In this document: positions 1 to 7,743 of the stretch, piece by piece
Layout of the letters: each line of letters opens with the position of its first letter
Position numbering within the stretch: the stretch's first letter is position 1
Translations under genes and position numbers: made by a program
Source of the DNA: Kordiimonas lipolytica
Lineage (GTDB): Bacteria > Pseudomonadota > Alphaproteobacteria > Sphingomonadales > Kordiimonadaceae
Direction: 5' to 3'
Assembly (NCBI RefSeq): GCF_001550065.1
Contig: NZ_LRUB01000031.1
Location: 20,965-84,964 of the forward strand
Length of the DNA: 64,000 nt
The notes under the pieces: model-generated
What the model was told of the DNA's origin: nothing
What the model saw: the letters and a program-made list of their open reading frames with translations, nothing else
The model's database searches: none

Positions 1-597
1 CACATCGCGGTCTCCATGCCTGACTTTCGTAAGCACGATGAAAGGCATGTCGGCGACCTCGGCCACGGCCTTCACCCACTGTTCGCTTTCACCATCAGGC
101 CCCACAAGAAGGGCGTCCGGCACATTATGGGCTATCCAGTCACCGATAACCGGTGCCGCATGAAGCGCACTGGCTGGAATGGAATAAATCTCAGAGAGGC
201 TCTTGCGCCGGTGCAAATGCGGATCGACCGTAATCATCCAGTCCAGCGCGTTATTGACCAGTTTGGCGAAGGAAGCGGAGGTAATCGCTTCACCCTCATG
301 GAACCGTTTGTCCTGGCGCATATAAGCCAGATAGGGCGCCACCAGCCCCACATCTTCAGCGCCAAGATCATGCATAAGATCAGCAGCGAAGAGCAGCGGC
401 AAAGCCGAACGATCAGGCCGCGCAAGATCCGCGACCAGTACCACCCTTTGGTCCCGACACGGCGTATGGGCCCGCACATATATTTCACCATCAGGGAACT
501 GGTGCACTTCCAGGCTGCCAACCTTGGCCTGCGCCCTGTGGGCCAAATCTTTTGCCAATGTTTCCGCGCCTGGCAAGGCATAATAGATAAACCCCAT
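1..597 (-). CDS. prs: Ribose-phosphate pyrophosphokinase (PRPP synthetase), 3' end outside window
   Basis: Reading the minus strand from an ATG at 597 gives 199 uninterrupted codons that run off the window edge, so the gene is partial here. The protein opens MGFIYYALPGAETLAKDL and carries the PRPP-synthetase signature region ITVDPHLHRRKSL with its metal/ATP-binding histidines, plus DGEIYVR and PDALLVGPDGES segments typical of the family. It would make PRPP from ribose-5-phosphate and ATP in the cytoplasm. The start overlaps the stop of the phosphorylase gene by one base (TGATG), indicating translational coupling. It is the last visible gene of the acetate kinase operon. The DPHLHR form resembles the divergent or archaeal-type enzymes more than housekeeping Prs, so a salvage role linked to the phosphorylase is inferred. 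Confidence 0.85.
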   Translation of the reverse strand, partial: MGFIYYALPGAETLAKDLAHRAQAKVGSLEVHQFPDGEIYVRAHTPCRDQRVVLVADLARPDRSALPLLFAADLMHDLGAEDVGLVAPYLAYMRQDKRFHEGEAITSASFAKLVNNALDWMITVDPHLHRRKSLSEIYSIPASALHAAPVIGDWIAHNVPDALLVGPDGESEQWVKAVAEVADMPFIVLTKVRHGDRDV

Positions 598-2123
598 CAG
601 TTGACCTCCACGGCAATAATATCTGGGTTTTGGTCCACATAGGCCAGCGCGTACGCAAGCTCACCCGTGGTTTCTGCATGCATCTCATAGAGCAGTGCGC
701 CAGCTTCTACACTGTCGCCCACACACACTCTCATCAGCACGCCTGCGGCTTTGGCATCGGGGGCGCCCAGCAGCTTTGCCACCTGGGCGATGCGGCGGTT
801 GTCGATACGCACTACCCGTCCGCCTTTTGCCGCCTCAACCGCCCGCCGATGCTTTACGACAGGCGGCTCAGCCAAGCCACCCTGGGCCATGCAGATGGCT
901 TCAAACTTCTTGAAGGCGCGGCCGTCGTCCAGGGTGGCAGTGGCGCAGGCTGCACCCGCGCCCGCGTCCACACAGCCCGCCATTTCAAGCAGGCATCCGG
1001 CAAGGGTGATGGCGCGGTCTCGCAGGTCCTCTGGCGCGTCCTGTTCGCACCTGAGAACAGACAGCACATCCCGCGCCTCAAGGGCTGGGCCGATACCACG
1101 CCCCACTGGTTCTGTCCCATCACTCAGGACTGCTTGCGCTTTCAGGCCAAAGGCCGCCGCGACACCCAGAAGGCTGGCCTTCAGTTTCTCCGCAGCCTCA
1201 AGGGACCGCACCTTGGCCGTCGGCCCATAAGGGATATCAAGGACAAGATGGGTGGCCCCGGCGGCGATCTTTTTCGACAGCACCGAGGCAACAAGTTGGC
1301 CGTCGCTATCGATATCAAGCGCGCGTTCGATACGGATCAGCAGGTCGTCAGCTGGGCTGAGACGCACCGCCCCACCCCAAGCGAGGCAGGCGCCTTCGCT
1401 TTCCACCACCCGCCGGATGGCCGCAAGGTCAAGATCAACCTTGGTCAGCACCTCCATCGTATCCGCCGTACCAGCGGGCGAGGTGATGGCGCGCGACGAT
1501 GTCTTGGGCATCAGGAGGCCGTTCGCCGCCACAATGGCAACAACGATCGGCGTGGTCCGGTTCCCGGGCAGGCCGCCGATACAATGCTTGTCCACCACTG
1601 GCGTGCGCGGCCATTCAAGCCTGTCGCCCACGTCAACCATGGCTTTGGTCAAGGCAATACGTTCTGCCCCATCCAGATCGCGGGCGGAGCATGCCGTGAT
1701 GAAGGCGGCGGTTTCCACATCGGAATAGCGTCCTTCGGTCAGGTCACGAACGATGATAGACAGGTCATCGCCCTCAAAGGCGCGGCCATAAATTTTGCCC
1801 CTAACTTTCCTGAGCGATTCCAAAAGCGCCGGGTGGGACAGTGAGATGCAATCCCCTTCGCTCGCGCCGAGCAACGCCCAGGCCCGCTCAGACAGACTTG
1901 CCTCGCCGTCGGACAACAGGTCGGTGCTAACATGATGAACCGTTGCGATGATGAACCTGTCGCCCAGGTCCACACGGACTCGCGCCTGTGCGCTGAAGCC
2001 CTCGGCCCGACAAACGGCACAGTCTTCGCGCATATAGATGATATGATCAGAGCGGCTGTTGATGCCAAGCCGCTTGAGCCGGATACCCAGATGGCACGCC
2101 CCTTCTTCCCCCGAGGTGGTCAT
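597..2123 (-). CDS. Thymidine phosphorylase family protein (type 2 / AMP-phosphorylase-like)
   Basis: The 508-residue protein matches the long bacterial/archaeal 'putative thymidine phosphorylase' group. It has an N-terminal extension, the phosphate-binding segment VDKHCIGGLPGNRTTPI (the AMP-phosphorylase form DKHSIGGVPGN rather than bacterial KHSTGGVGD), then TSSRAITSPAGTADTMEV, and a C-terminal barrel-sandwich part around GDSVEAGALLYEMHAE. The family splits nucleosides or NMPs with phosphate to give a base and a (deoxy)ribose phosphate. Its start overlaps the upstream MBL gene by four bases and its stop overlaps prs by one. With PRPP synthetase and phosphoketolase in the same operon, it plausibly feeds nucleoside-derived pentose phosphate to acetyl phosphate. 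The substrate (thymidine versus AMP) cannot be decided from sequence alone. Confidence 0.88.
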   Translation of the reverse strand: MTTSGEEGACHLGIRLKRLGINSRSDHIIYMREDCAVCRAEGFSAQARVRVDLGDRFIIATVHHVSTDLLSDGEASLSERAWALLGASEGDCISLSHPALLESLRKVRGKIYGRAFEGDDLSIIVRDLTEGRYSDVETAAFITACSARDLDGAERIALTKAMVDVGDRLEWPRTPVVDKHCIGGLPGNRTTPIVVAIVAANGLLMPKTSSRAITSPAGTADTMEVLTKVDLDLAAIRRVVESEGACLAWGGAVRLSPADDLLIRIERALDIDSDGQLVASVLSKKIAAGATHLVLDIPYGPTAKVRSLEAAEKLKASLLGVAAAFGLKAQAVLSDGTEPVGRGIGPALEARDVLSVLRCEQDAPEDLRDRAITLAGCLLEMAGCVDAGAGAACATATLDDGRAFKKFEAICMAQGGLAEPPVVKHRRAVEAAKGGRVVRIDNRRIAQVAKLLGAPDAKAAGVLMRVCVGDSVEAGALLYEMHAETTGELAYALAYVDQNPDIIAVEVN

Positions 2124-3481
2124 GACAGCTCAACCTCTTGCCCCAGTTCCGGGATTTCACAGTGCCAGCCGAGCTCATCCCTTATTCTGGTGGCAAGCGC
2201 GGCCGACGCCTCAGGTTCGCCGTGGGTGACAAAGGTTGTTTTGGGCGGATGCTTGAAGCCGGAAAGCCATTCAAGGATTTCGTCACTGTCTGCGTGCGCA
2301 GACAAGGCATCAAGATTTTCAACCTGCGCATTGACCGGAATGTAGGACCCATGGATCTTGATCTGACGTGCGCCTTCAACCATTGCCCGACCGCGCGTAC
2401 CCGCCGCCTGAAACCCGGTGAACAGGATGGTGTTCCGCCTGTCCGCCGCATAATGCTTGAGATGGTGCAAAATCCGCCCCCCTGTTGCCATGCCGCTCGC
2501 GGAGATGATGATCGCAGGCATCGCGAGATATGTCAGCTTCTTCGATTCTTCGACCTTGCGGGTATATTTGGCGACCGAGCAGGCTGTTTTACATTCAGCA
2601 TCGGAAAGGCGGTGTACCGCCCGGTTTTCGCAATAGATATGGCTGGCATTGATCGCCATCGGGCTATCAAGGAACACTGGCAGGTCCGGTATCCGGCCCG
2701 CCTTCTTCAGCCGCGAAATGTGATAGAGGAGCGACTGGGTCCGCCCAACAGCAAAAGCTGGTACGATCACCGAACCACCCCGCGCCGCCGTGCTGGAAAT
2801 AATATCCGCAAGCCTTGCTTCCACATCCAATGACTCATGCTTGCGGTTCCCGTATGTGGATTCCACCATCAGATAGTCGGCATGGTCTATCTGCGCCGGG
2901 CGCGGCATTACAGGGTCTGTCATGCGCCCCAGATCGCCTGAGAAAACAATGGTACGCCCTTCCATCTGCAGCGTGATGGTAGAGGCTCCCAGAATATGTC
3001 CCGCTGTCCGGAAAGTTGCTTCAATGCCGTTCTGCACATGCATCGGGTGATCAAACGCTTGCGGCCGCAAGAGGCCAATCGCCTTCTCTGCATCCTCGCT
3101 TGTGTAAAGCGGGCGTGCCGGCTTGTGTTTGGAGAAACCATAACGGTTCGCGAACTCGGCATCCTTTTCCTGCAGGTAGGCGCTATCGCGCAGCAGGATG
3201 TCGCACAACTCGGCCGTTGCACCAGTGCAATAGATGGGGCCCTTGAAACCCTCTTTCGCCAACAGCGGCAGATAGCCGGAATGGTCAAGGTGCGCGTGGG
3301 TCAGCAAAACCGCGTCGATGGTCGAAGGCGCGACCTCAAGCGGTGCCCAGTTCTTCAGGCGCAAGTCCTTGAGCCCCTGGAAAAGGCCACAATCCACCAT
3401 GATTTTAGAGTCCGCCCCGGACAGGAGATATTTGGACCCTGTAACGGTGCCCGCCGCCCCTATGAATGCCAGTTTCATCAT
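2120..3481 (-). CDS. MBL-fold / beta-CASP metallo-hydrolase (predicted exoribonuclease-like)
   Basis: The 453-residue protein starts with the AAGTVTGSKYLL strand common to CPSF73/YsgA-type enzymes. It carries the metal motif THAHLDHSG (residues about 60-68), downstream histidine and aspartate motifs (GHILGAS, FSGDLGR), the beta-CASP lid and a C-terminal SAHAD and VTHGE. These features indicate a two-metal hydrolase of the beta-CASP group, which usually cleaves RNA. The first ATG overlaps the phosphoketolase stop by four bases (ATGA), with GGAG upstream. Homologues occur in low-oxygen or stress gene clusters with phosphoketolase and acetate kinase, but their substrate is not established. A nucleic-acid-degrading role feeding the downstream phosphorylase is inference. 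Confidence 0.85.
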   Translation of the reverse strand: MMKLAFIGAAGTVTGSKYLLSGADSKIMVDCGLFQGLKDLRLKNWAPLEVAPSTIDAVLLTHAHLDHSGYLPLLAKEGFKGPIYCTGATAELCDILLRDSAYLQEKDAEFANRYGFSKHKPARPLYTSEDAEKAIGLLRPQAFDHPMHVQNGIEATFRTAGHILGASTITLQMEGRTIVFSGDLGRMTDPVMPRPAQIDHADYLMVESTYGNRKHESLDVEARLADIISSTAARGGSVIVPAFAVGRTQSLLYHISRLKKAGRIPDLPVFLDSPMAINASHIYCENRAVHRLSDAECKTACSVAKYTRKVEESKKLTYLAMPAIIISASGMATGGRILHHLKHYAADRRNTILFTGFQAAGTRGRAMVEGARQIKIHGSYIPVNAQVENLDALSAHADSDEILEWLSGFKHPPKTTFVTHGEPEASAALATRIRDELGWHCEIPELGQEVELS

Positions 3482-5946
3482 TGGATATCTCCTTTACTGT
3501 TGCGCCATAGTGGCTCTGGGTCCGCCTTCCCGTGGATCGCTGCAATTTCACCTTCACTCAGAAATTGGGCTGGATCGACCTGTAACCCCTTCGCGACCTT
3601 CTCAAGTGCGTGGGCCCATGTGCAGCCGTTCGCGAACAGCATGCCATTTTCATCAAGCGTGCCGCCACGGTTGGCATACCCAAGAACAAATGTCTTTCCC
3701 GGTCCCGTATCAAGCGGTCGGGTCGTTCCCAGAAACGGGGCGGCCCGCATGTGCGTGAGCATCACCCGAATGTCTGCTGCGTCTGGAAACAGCTCACCAC
3801 GAATACTGTCTGCTGCCACCATCGCCGCTTCGCGTTCGTCGCGTGGCTCTCGGAATCTGCCGGGTTCCAACAGATACACCAGACCATGGGCGATACCGCG
3901 TTCATCAAGTCGCCCGGAGGCCTTCAATGCTTCCGCCAATTGATAGGCACCGCAGGCGACCAGAATAACCTTTTCATCAGGCCCACCTTGTCCCTTCAGC
4001 CTGACTGCCCCTTCGGCAACCAGTTGCTGCGCCTGCTCTGGCGTAAAGAAGTTCGGTTGCGGCCTTTTGGGTGTCACGAGGGACCAGATGGTTCCCTTGC
4101 TTTCATAAACCGCCCGAAGGCTGGTTTGGGCGCTGTTCCAATCAGCAGGGAACAAGACGCGGGACACGTCCGACATCTCACCCAACAGGGCTTCACACAA
4201 AGTTGGGTCCTGGTGCGATTGTTCGTTCTTGCCGTTTTCCCAAGTGTGGGATGTCAACAAGATCGGCACACCAAGCCAACCAGGTTCCTGCCCCGCAACC
4301 CTTCGGTGCCGCGCGAAGATGATTTCCTGCCTGAGCGCACCCAGCATCTTGACGGCAAAGGCTTCATACGAGCAGACGAGGTTCAGGCCGCCCTTGTTCC
4401 CAAGCGCCGCACATACAACGGCTTCTTCATTGAGGGCCGTCACGACAGCACCATCAACGGCTTCTGCCACACCCTCCTCCGGAGCCGTAACCCTGTGCTT
4501 GAGAAGATCAAGCGTCGCATTCAGCTTGTTGCTGCGCATCTCATCGGGGTTGCCCACGCGTGGCCGCAGCCCGGGGTTGGACCGAACCATACTGCAAAAA
4601 TACTCATCAATGCCAGCCATGGGGGAGCAGGTCTGCTCATCGCCAACATTCTTCCACGTCGGCTCCGGCAGAACAGTGTCCGGCAGCTTGCGCGATACCA
4701 GTGGATGGTCTCGCTCCATTGGGCGACCCTGCGCTTCATGCTGGTTCAATAACTGAACCGCCTCTGCCAAGGCGTCCTTGGGCACAAAGAGCGCCTTTGC
4801 CCCTTCATTGAAGGCCGCCCTCGCTGCGTCGTTGGCATGGGGATTTTCGACCAGTGGCAGATTATGAGCCGCATTGGTGCCCGCACCTGGAAAACCGAAA
4901 CCCTTTTCCGTTTCCGCGATGCCATAATGAAGCGGCACAGGATACTGTCCAGTGCCTTTTTTACAGGCGCTCGCACAAGCTGACAACCGAGCCTCGATTT
5001 CAAAAATGGCCCACGCAAAGGCCGCCGGGTCCCGCCCATCCAGATCGATGGGGTCAAATCCATTCAGGCGAAGATGATCGCGGAACCAGTCAACACCGCC
5101 GCTTTGGGCCATGGTTGACCGTTGGTCAATCCGGCGACCGTTGGCGATCATGATCGGGGCAACCAGCCCACTGTCTTCGGCGCGCCACCACCGGGCCGCC
5201 CAGTCGCTGCCCCTTTGCTCTTCGAATGCGCCGTCGCTCAGGAATGCCACCAGCTTTTCGCCGGGCAAAGGCATGTGGGGATACAGTAGTTCTGCAAACC
5301 CCAGATAGCCGCCTTCGATCATGCCGCCTCCAGTCTGCGGATTGACATGGCTGCCAAGCGGCGACAGTGGGTACCCGTCATACCCAACAGCATAGGAGTA
5401 GAAATCCTGCACGAACCGTGTCGCCCCGTCATCCGTCCAGTCGTATCGCCTAGCCTGCTCGGGGGACATATTGTTGGTGATCAGATTGGTCGCATCGATC
5501 GCCGCCACACAGTGCCCCTGGCCCATCAGCCAGGACCTGGTTTCACCGCTGAGCGCATTTGCAAGCAAATAGCCCACATAACCGATCGCCATATTGAGCG
5601 AACCGCCAGTGTGGCCTTGGGGTTCCGCTTTGAAATCGCTCGCCTCCATCGTACGACCGTCCGTATAGACGCGACCGGCGTAGGTCATATGCGCAACCAT
5701 CCACATGGCCGCGCTTGCCACCTTGTCCGCAGCCTTCAGCCGCGCATATCCCTCGGCTGCACTTTGCAAACTTCCATTTTCCACCAACATCATCACCATG
5801 TCGTGGGCACGCACCTGGGTCAGGTCGTCGTGGCGGATAACGCCATAGCCCGCCGCCCATGTGGCGAATGCCTCGTTGTTGGCGCGGAAGGCTTCGGCAC
5901 GGGCCCGAATCCTGTGTCGTTCGTGGGCGGGAAATTGCGCTAACAT
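3478..5946 (-). CDS. Phosphoketolase family protein (Xfp-like)
   Basis: This TPP-dependent enzyme cleaves xylulose-5-P and/or fructose-6-P with phosphate to acetyl phosphate. The 822-residue product, starting at the ATG at 5946 behind AAGGAATGGAG, has the family's N-terminal GHCVAAIDATNL segment, SPLGSHVNPQTGGGMIEGG, the TPP/metal region SDGAFEEQRGSDW with ANGRRID about 28 residues later, and a long C-terminal half. An upstream ATG at 6057 exists but would overlap ackA by 77 bases and lacks support. The motifs are clearly divergent from Bifidobacterium/Lactobacillus Xfp, so substrate preference is unknown. Acetate kinase lies 34 bases upstream and would convert the product to acetate plus ATP, a short fermentative or overflow route. 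Confidence 0.88.
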   Translation of the reverse strand: MLAQFPAHERHRIRARAEAFRANNEAFATWAAGYGVIRHDDLTQVRAHDMVMMLVENGSLQSAAEGYARLKAADKVASAAMWMVAHMTYAGRVYTDGRTMEASDFKAEPQGHTGGSLNMAIGYVGYLLANALSGETRSWLMGQGHCVAAIDATNLITNNMSPEQARRYDWTDDGATRFVQDFYSYAVGYDGYPLSPLGSHVNPQTGGGMIEGGYLGFAELLYPHMPLPGEKLVAFLSDGAFEEQRGSDWAARWWRAEDSGLVAPIMIANGRRIDQRSTMAQSGGVDWFRDHLRLNGFDPIDLDGRDPAAFAWAIFEIEARLSACASACKKGTGQYPVPLHYGIAETEKGFGFPGAGTNAAHNLPLVENPHANDAARAAFNEGAKALFVPKDALAEAVQLLNQHEAQGRPMERDHPLVSRKLPDTVLPEPTWKNVGDEQTCSPMAGIDEYFCSMVRSNPGLRPRVGNPDEMRSNKLNATLDLLKHRVTAPEEGVAEAVDGAVVTALNEEAVVCAALGNKGGLNLVCSYEAFAVKMLGALRQEIIFARHRRVAGQEPGWLGVPILLTSHTWENGKNEQSHQDPTLCEALLGEMSDVSRVLFPADWNSAQTSLRAVYESKGTIWSLVTPKRPQPNFFTPEQAQQLVAEGAVRLKGQGGPDEKVILVACGAYQLAEALKASGRLDERGIAHGLVYLLEPGRFREPRDEREAAMVAADSIRGELFPDAADIRVMLTHMRAAPFLGTTRPLDTGPGKTFVLGYANRGGTLDENGMLFANGCTWAHALEKVAKGLQVDPAQFLSEGEIAAIHGKADPEPLWRNSKGDIQ

Positions 5947-5980
5947 GATTACACTCCATTCCTTTCGGTCACCCAGTCGA

Positions 5981-7069
5981 TCACCTGGCTGGTTGGGCAA
6001 ACAGCCGGGCAGCTTCGTCTGCCATAAATCTGTTTTCGTCGAGCACCACGACTTCAACAGTCACGTTGCTTTGGGGGGCAGAAATCACACCTCCCGATCC
6101 GTCACAGCTTGCGTTGCGACAGTCATCCATCTCGACGCCCAGAAATGCCAGTCCATCGAAACAGCGCCGTCTGATTTCAGGGAGGTGCTCGCCAATACCG
6201 CCACCAATAACGATGGCATCTAGTCCCCCGAGCGCCGCAACATAAGCCCCGACATATTTCCGGATACGGTAACAGTACATATCAACCGCAAGTTTTGATT
6301 GATCATCGTCAAGCAAGAGAAGGTCTTTTAAGCTCGTGTTACCCCCCGAAACTCCATGCAGGCCGGATCGGCGGTTTAGAAGATCCTCAATCTCGCTTAC
6401 CGACAGGCCTTTCTCCTGCTGCAGATACAAAAGGACACCAGGATCAATATCACCGCATCGGCTGTTCATCATCAGGCCTTCAAGGGGCGTGAAGCCCATG
6501 GACGTGTCAACAGCGCGCCCGTCCCTGACCGCGCAGGCGGAAGCCCCCGAACCAAGCTGCAGACTGATCACGCGACGGGCCTGAGGATTGCGTTTGACGG
6601 CTGCCTGCCACATCAAGTGGTGCGCGATACCGTGAAACCCCAAACGCCGGATGCCCAGGCGGGCCGGAATGGCATAAAGCGCGGCATAGTCCGGCATATT
6701 GTGAGAGAAGGCGCTATCAAACACTGCCACCTGCGGCACAGCCGCCCCAAACAGCGCCCGACAGGCTTCGATCAGCTCAAGCGCCAAGGGGTTGTGCAGA
6801 GGAGCCAGCGGGCTGTTGGCCTTGATGGCTGCAACGACTTTATCGTCAATGAAACAGCTTTCACCATAGGCCGCACCGGCGTGGACAATTCGGTGACAAA
6901 CTGCTGTGGGGGTCGCATTGCCCTGGGCCTCAATGAATTGACCTATATGTCGGGACAGAACAGTCGCGCCGCCTTTACCGTCGAAGGGCGCCGTCGTGGC
7001 GGACCCAGCCTCCCCATCATGCCAGCCAAGCCGCAAACTGGAACTGCCTATGTTGACGGTAAGAAACAT
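5981..7069 (-). CDS. ackA: Acetate kinase
   Basis: The product converts acetyl phosphate and ADP to acetate and ATP. From the ATG at 7069 (preceded by AAAGGTG) the protein is 362 residues, a little shorter than the usual 390-400. It starts MFLTVNIGSSSLRLGWH (family: VLVLNCGSSSLKF) and keeps CHRIVHAG, the phosphoryl-transfer aspartate in VFDSAFSHNMP, LGFHGIAHHLM, LQLGSGASACAVRDGRAVDTSMGFTPLEGLMM and the C-terminal IVIGGGIGEH. It is the first gene of the five-gene minus-strand operon, with the phosphoketolase starting 34 bases downstream. The nearest promoter-like sequence is the CueR-type element at 7119-7149, about 50 bases upstream, which suggests copper-dependent expression. Confidence 0.9.
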   Translation of the reverse strand: MFLTVNIGSSSLRLGWHDGEAGSATTAPFDGKGGATVLSRHIGQFIEAQGNATPTAVCHRIVHAGAAYGESCFIDDKVVAAIKANSPLAPLHNPLALELIEACRALFGAAVPQVAVFDSAFSHNMPDYAALYAIPARLGIRRLGFHGIAHHLMWQAAVKRNPQARRVISLQLGSGASACAVRDGRAVDTSMGFTPLEGLMMNSRCGDIDPGVLLYLQQEKGLSVSEIEDLLNRRSGLHGVSGGNTSLKDLLLLDDDQSKLAVDMYCYRIRKYVGAYVAALGGLDAIVIGGGIGEHLPEIRRRCFDGLAFLGVEMDDCRNASCDGSGGVISAPQSNVTVEVVVLDENRFMADEAARLFAQPAR

Positions 7070-7118
7070 TGATCGCACCTTTCGCTTCAGGCAACACATA
7101 CCGCCTCGATTCCTGAGC

Positions 7119-7149
7119 AGGCTAAACCTTCCACAAACTGGAAGGTCAA
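7119..7149 (-). promoter_or_regulatory. CueR-type promoter/operator heading the ackA operon
   Basis: On the minus strand -35 TTGACC (7144-7149) and -10 TAGCCT (7119-7124) are separated by exactly 19 bp, the over-long spacer diagnostic of MerR-family control. The spacer holds a perfect 8-bp inverted repeat, ACCTTCCA (7126-7133) and TGGAAGGT (7139-7146), with a 5-bp centre. This is essentially the CueR operator ACCTTCC-N7-GGAAGGT known from E. coli copA. The implied transcription start near 7112 leaves a leader of about 43 bases before ackA. The opposite strand has no credible -10/-35 at this site. Confidence 0.85.
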
Positions 7150-7210
7150 ACAGGAAATTGGATTAACGACACACGCCACGATCAACTCGATGTGAACTGT
7201 GAAAAGCCCC

Positions 7211-7241
7211 TTGACCCTGAACTATGGTACAGGGATATGCT
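7211..7241 (+). promoter_or_regulatory. MerR-family-type promoter heading the cus operon
   Basis: TTGACC (7211-7216) and TATGCT (7236-7241) are separated by 19 bp. The spacer region carries an imperfect dyad CCCTG (7215-7219) / CAGGG (7230-7234) centred where MerR-family dimers bind. It faces away from the CueR-type promoter of ackA, 60 bp away. The predicted transcription start, seven bases after the -10, coincides with the ATG at 7249. CueR is the plausible regulator given the copper genes downstream, but the dyad differs from the ACCTTCC form. Confidence 0.65.
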
Positions 7242-7248
7242 TCTGGGC

Positions 7249-7653
7249 ATGCGATTCGTCAGACACATATATGGCGCCCTATTGGCTGCGCTCCTGTTTG
7301 TCTCTCTCGCCAGCGCTCCGGTGATGGCGAAGGTTGCTGCGCATGCCTGTTGTCCAGAAACAGAAATGTCTTTTTCAACGACCTATATGGACGGCACGCT
7401 CATCCATAGCCAGCATGTCAAAAGCATGGGGCAATATAATGCTCATGGCGACCATGACCGCAGCTCTTCCAAAGCTCCCTGCAGCATCGCATGCTGTGCT
7501 GGTTTCGCCAATATTGTCGCGCTGCCCGACCCTTTGGGCAAACAGGACGACTACTATGGTGCGGCACCACTTTATGAGCTGACGCCCCAAGTTGGCCTTT
7601 CCGTAACACACTCCATCGTCACCCCCCCTCCACGCCTCCTGACTTTTTCCTAA
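7249..7653 (+). CDS. Small secreted Cys/His-rich protein, CopL/DUF2946-like (leader gene of cus operon)
   Basis: From the ATG at 7249 the product is about 134 residues: a basic n-region (MRFVRHIYG), a hydrophobic signal segment (LLAALLFVSLASAPVMA), then a metal-ligand-rich body with HACC, HSQH, DHD and a CSIACCAG cluster. I do not recognise a defined family; small Cys/His proteins of this kind (CopL or DUF2946-like) often precede copper efflux genes, so a periplasmic metal-binding or regulatory role is inferred. In-frame ATGs at 7192 and 7237 lie upstream of or inside the predicted -10, so 7249 was chosen; this would make the mRNA leaderless. The gene is followed after 90 bases by cusC in the same direction. 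Confidence 0.65.
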   Translation: MRFVRHIYGALLAALLFVSLASAPVMAKVAAHACCPETEMSFSTTYMDGTLIHSQHVKSMGQYNAHGDHDRSSSKAPCSIACCAGFANIVALPDPLGKQDDYYGAAPLYELTPQVGLSVTHSIVTPPPRLLTFS

Positions 7654-7743
7654 GGTAGCATTGGTCCGCCAATCTGCGCCTTATGCTGGTATACTTGCTC
7701 TACCAGCCAACCATTCCTGTCCTTTGTCAGTTGAGGTTTAGAC

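Noticed and set aside
630..1844. Long plus-strand open frames over the ackA-prs operon (also 16-642, 2996-3943, 3610-4752, 5347-5943)
   Set aside because: They lie antisense to clearly recognisable genes, have no family resemblance and no plausible start sites; they result from GC-rich codon structure.
7126..7146. CueR-type dyad read as a plus-strand promoter towards the cus operon
   Set aside because: In that direction no TTGACC-like -35 or -10 lies at suitable spacing; the plus strand has its own promoter at 7211-7241.
7649..7659. CCTAAGGTAGC resembling the 23S rRNA / I-CeuI core sequence
   Set aside because: No rRNA sequence surrounds it and the full recognition site is absent; only the 15-bp inverted repeat with 15180-15194 is kept as a finding.
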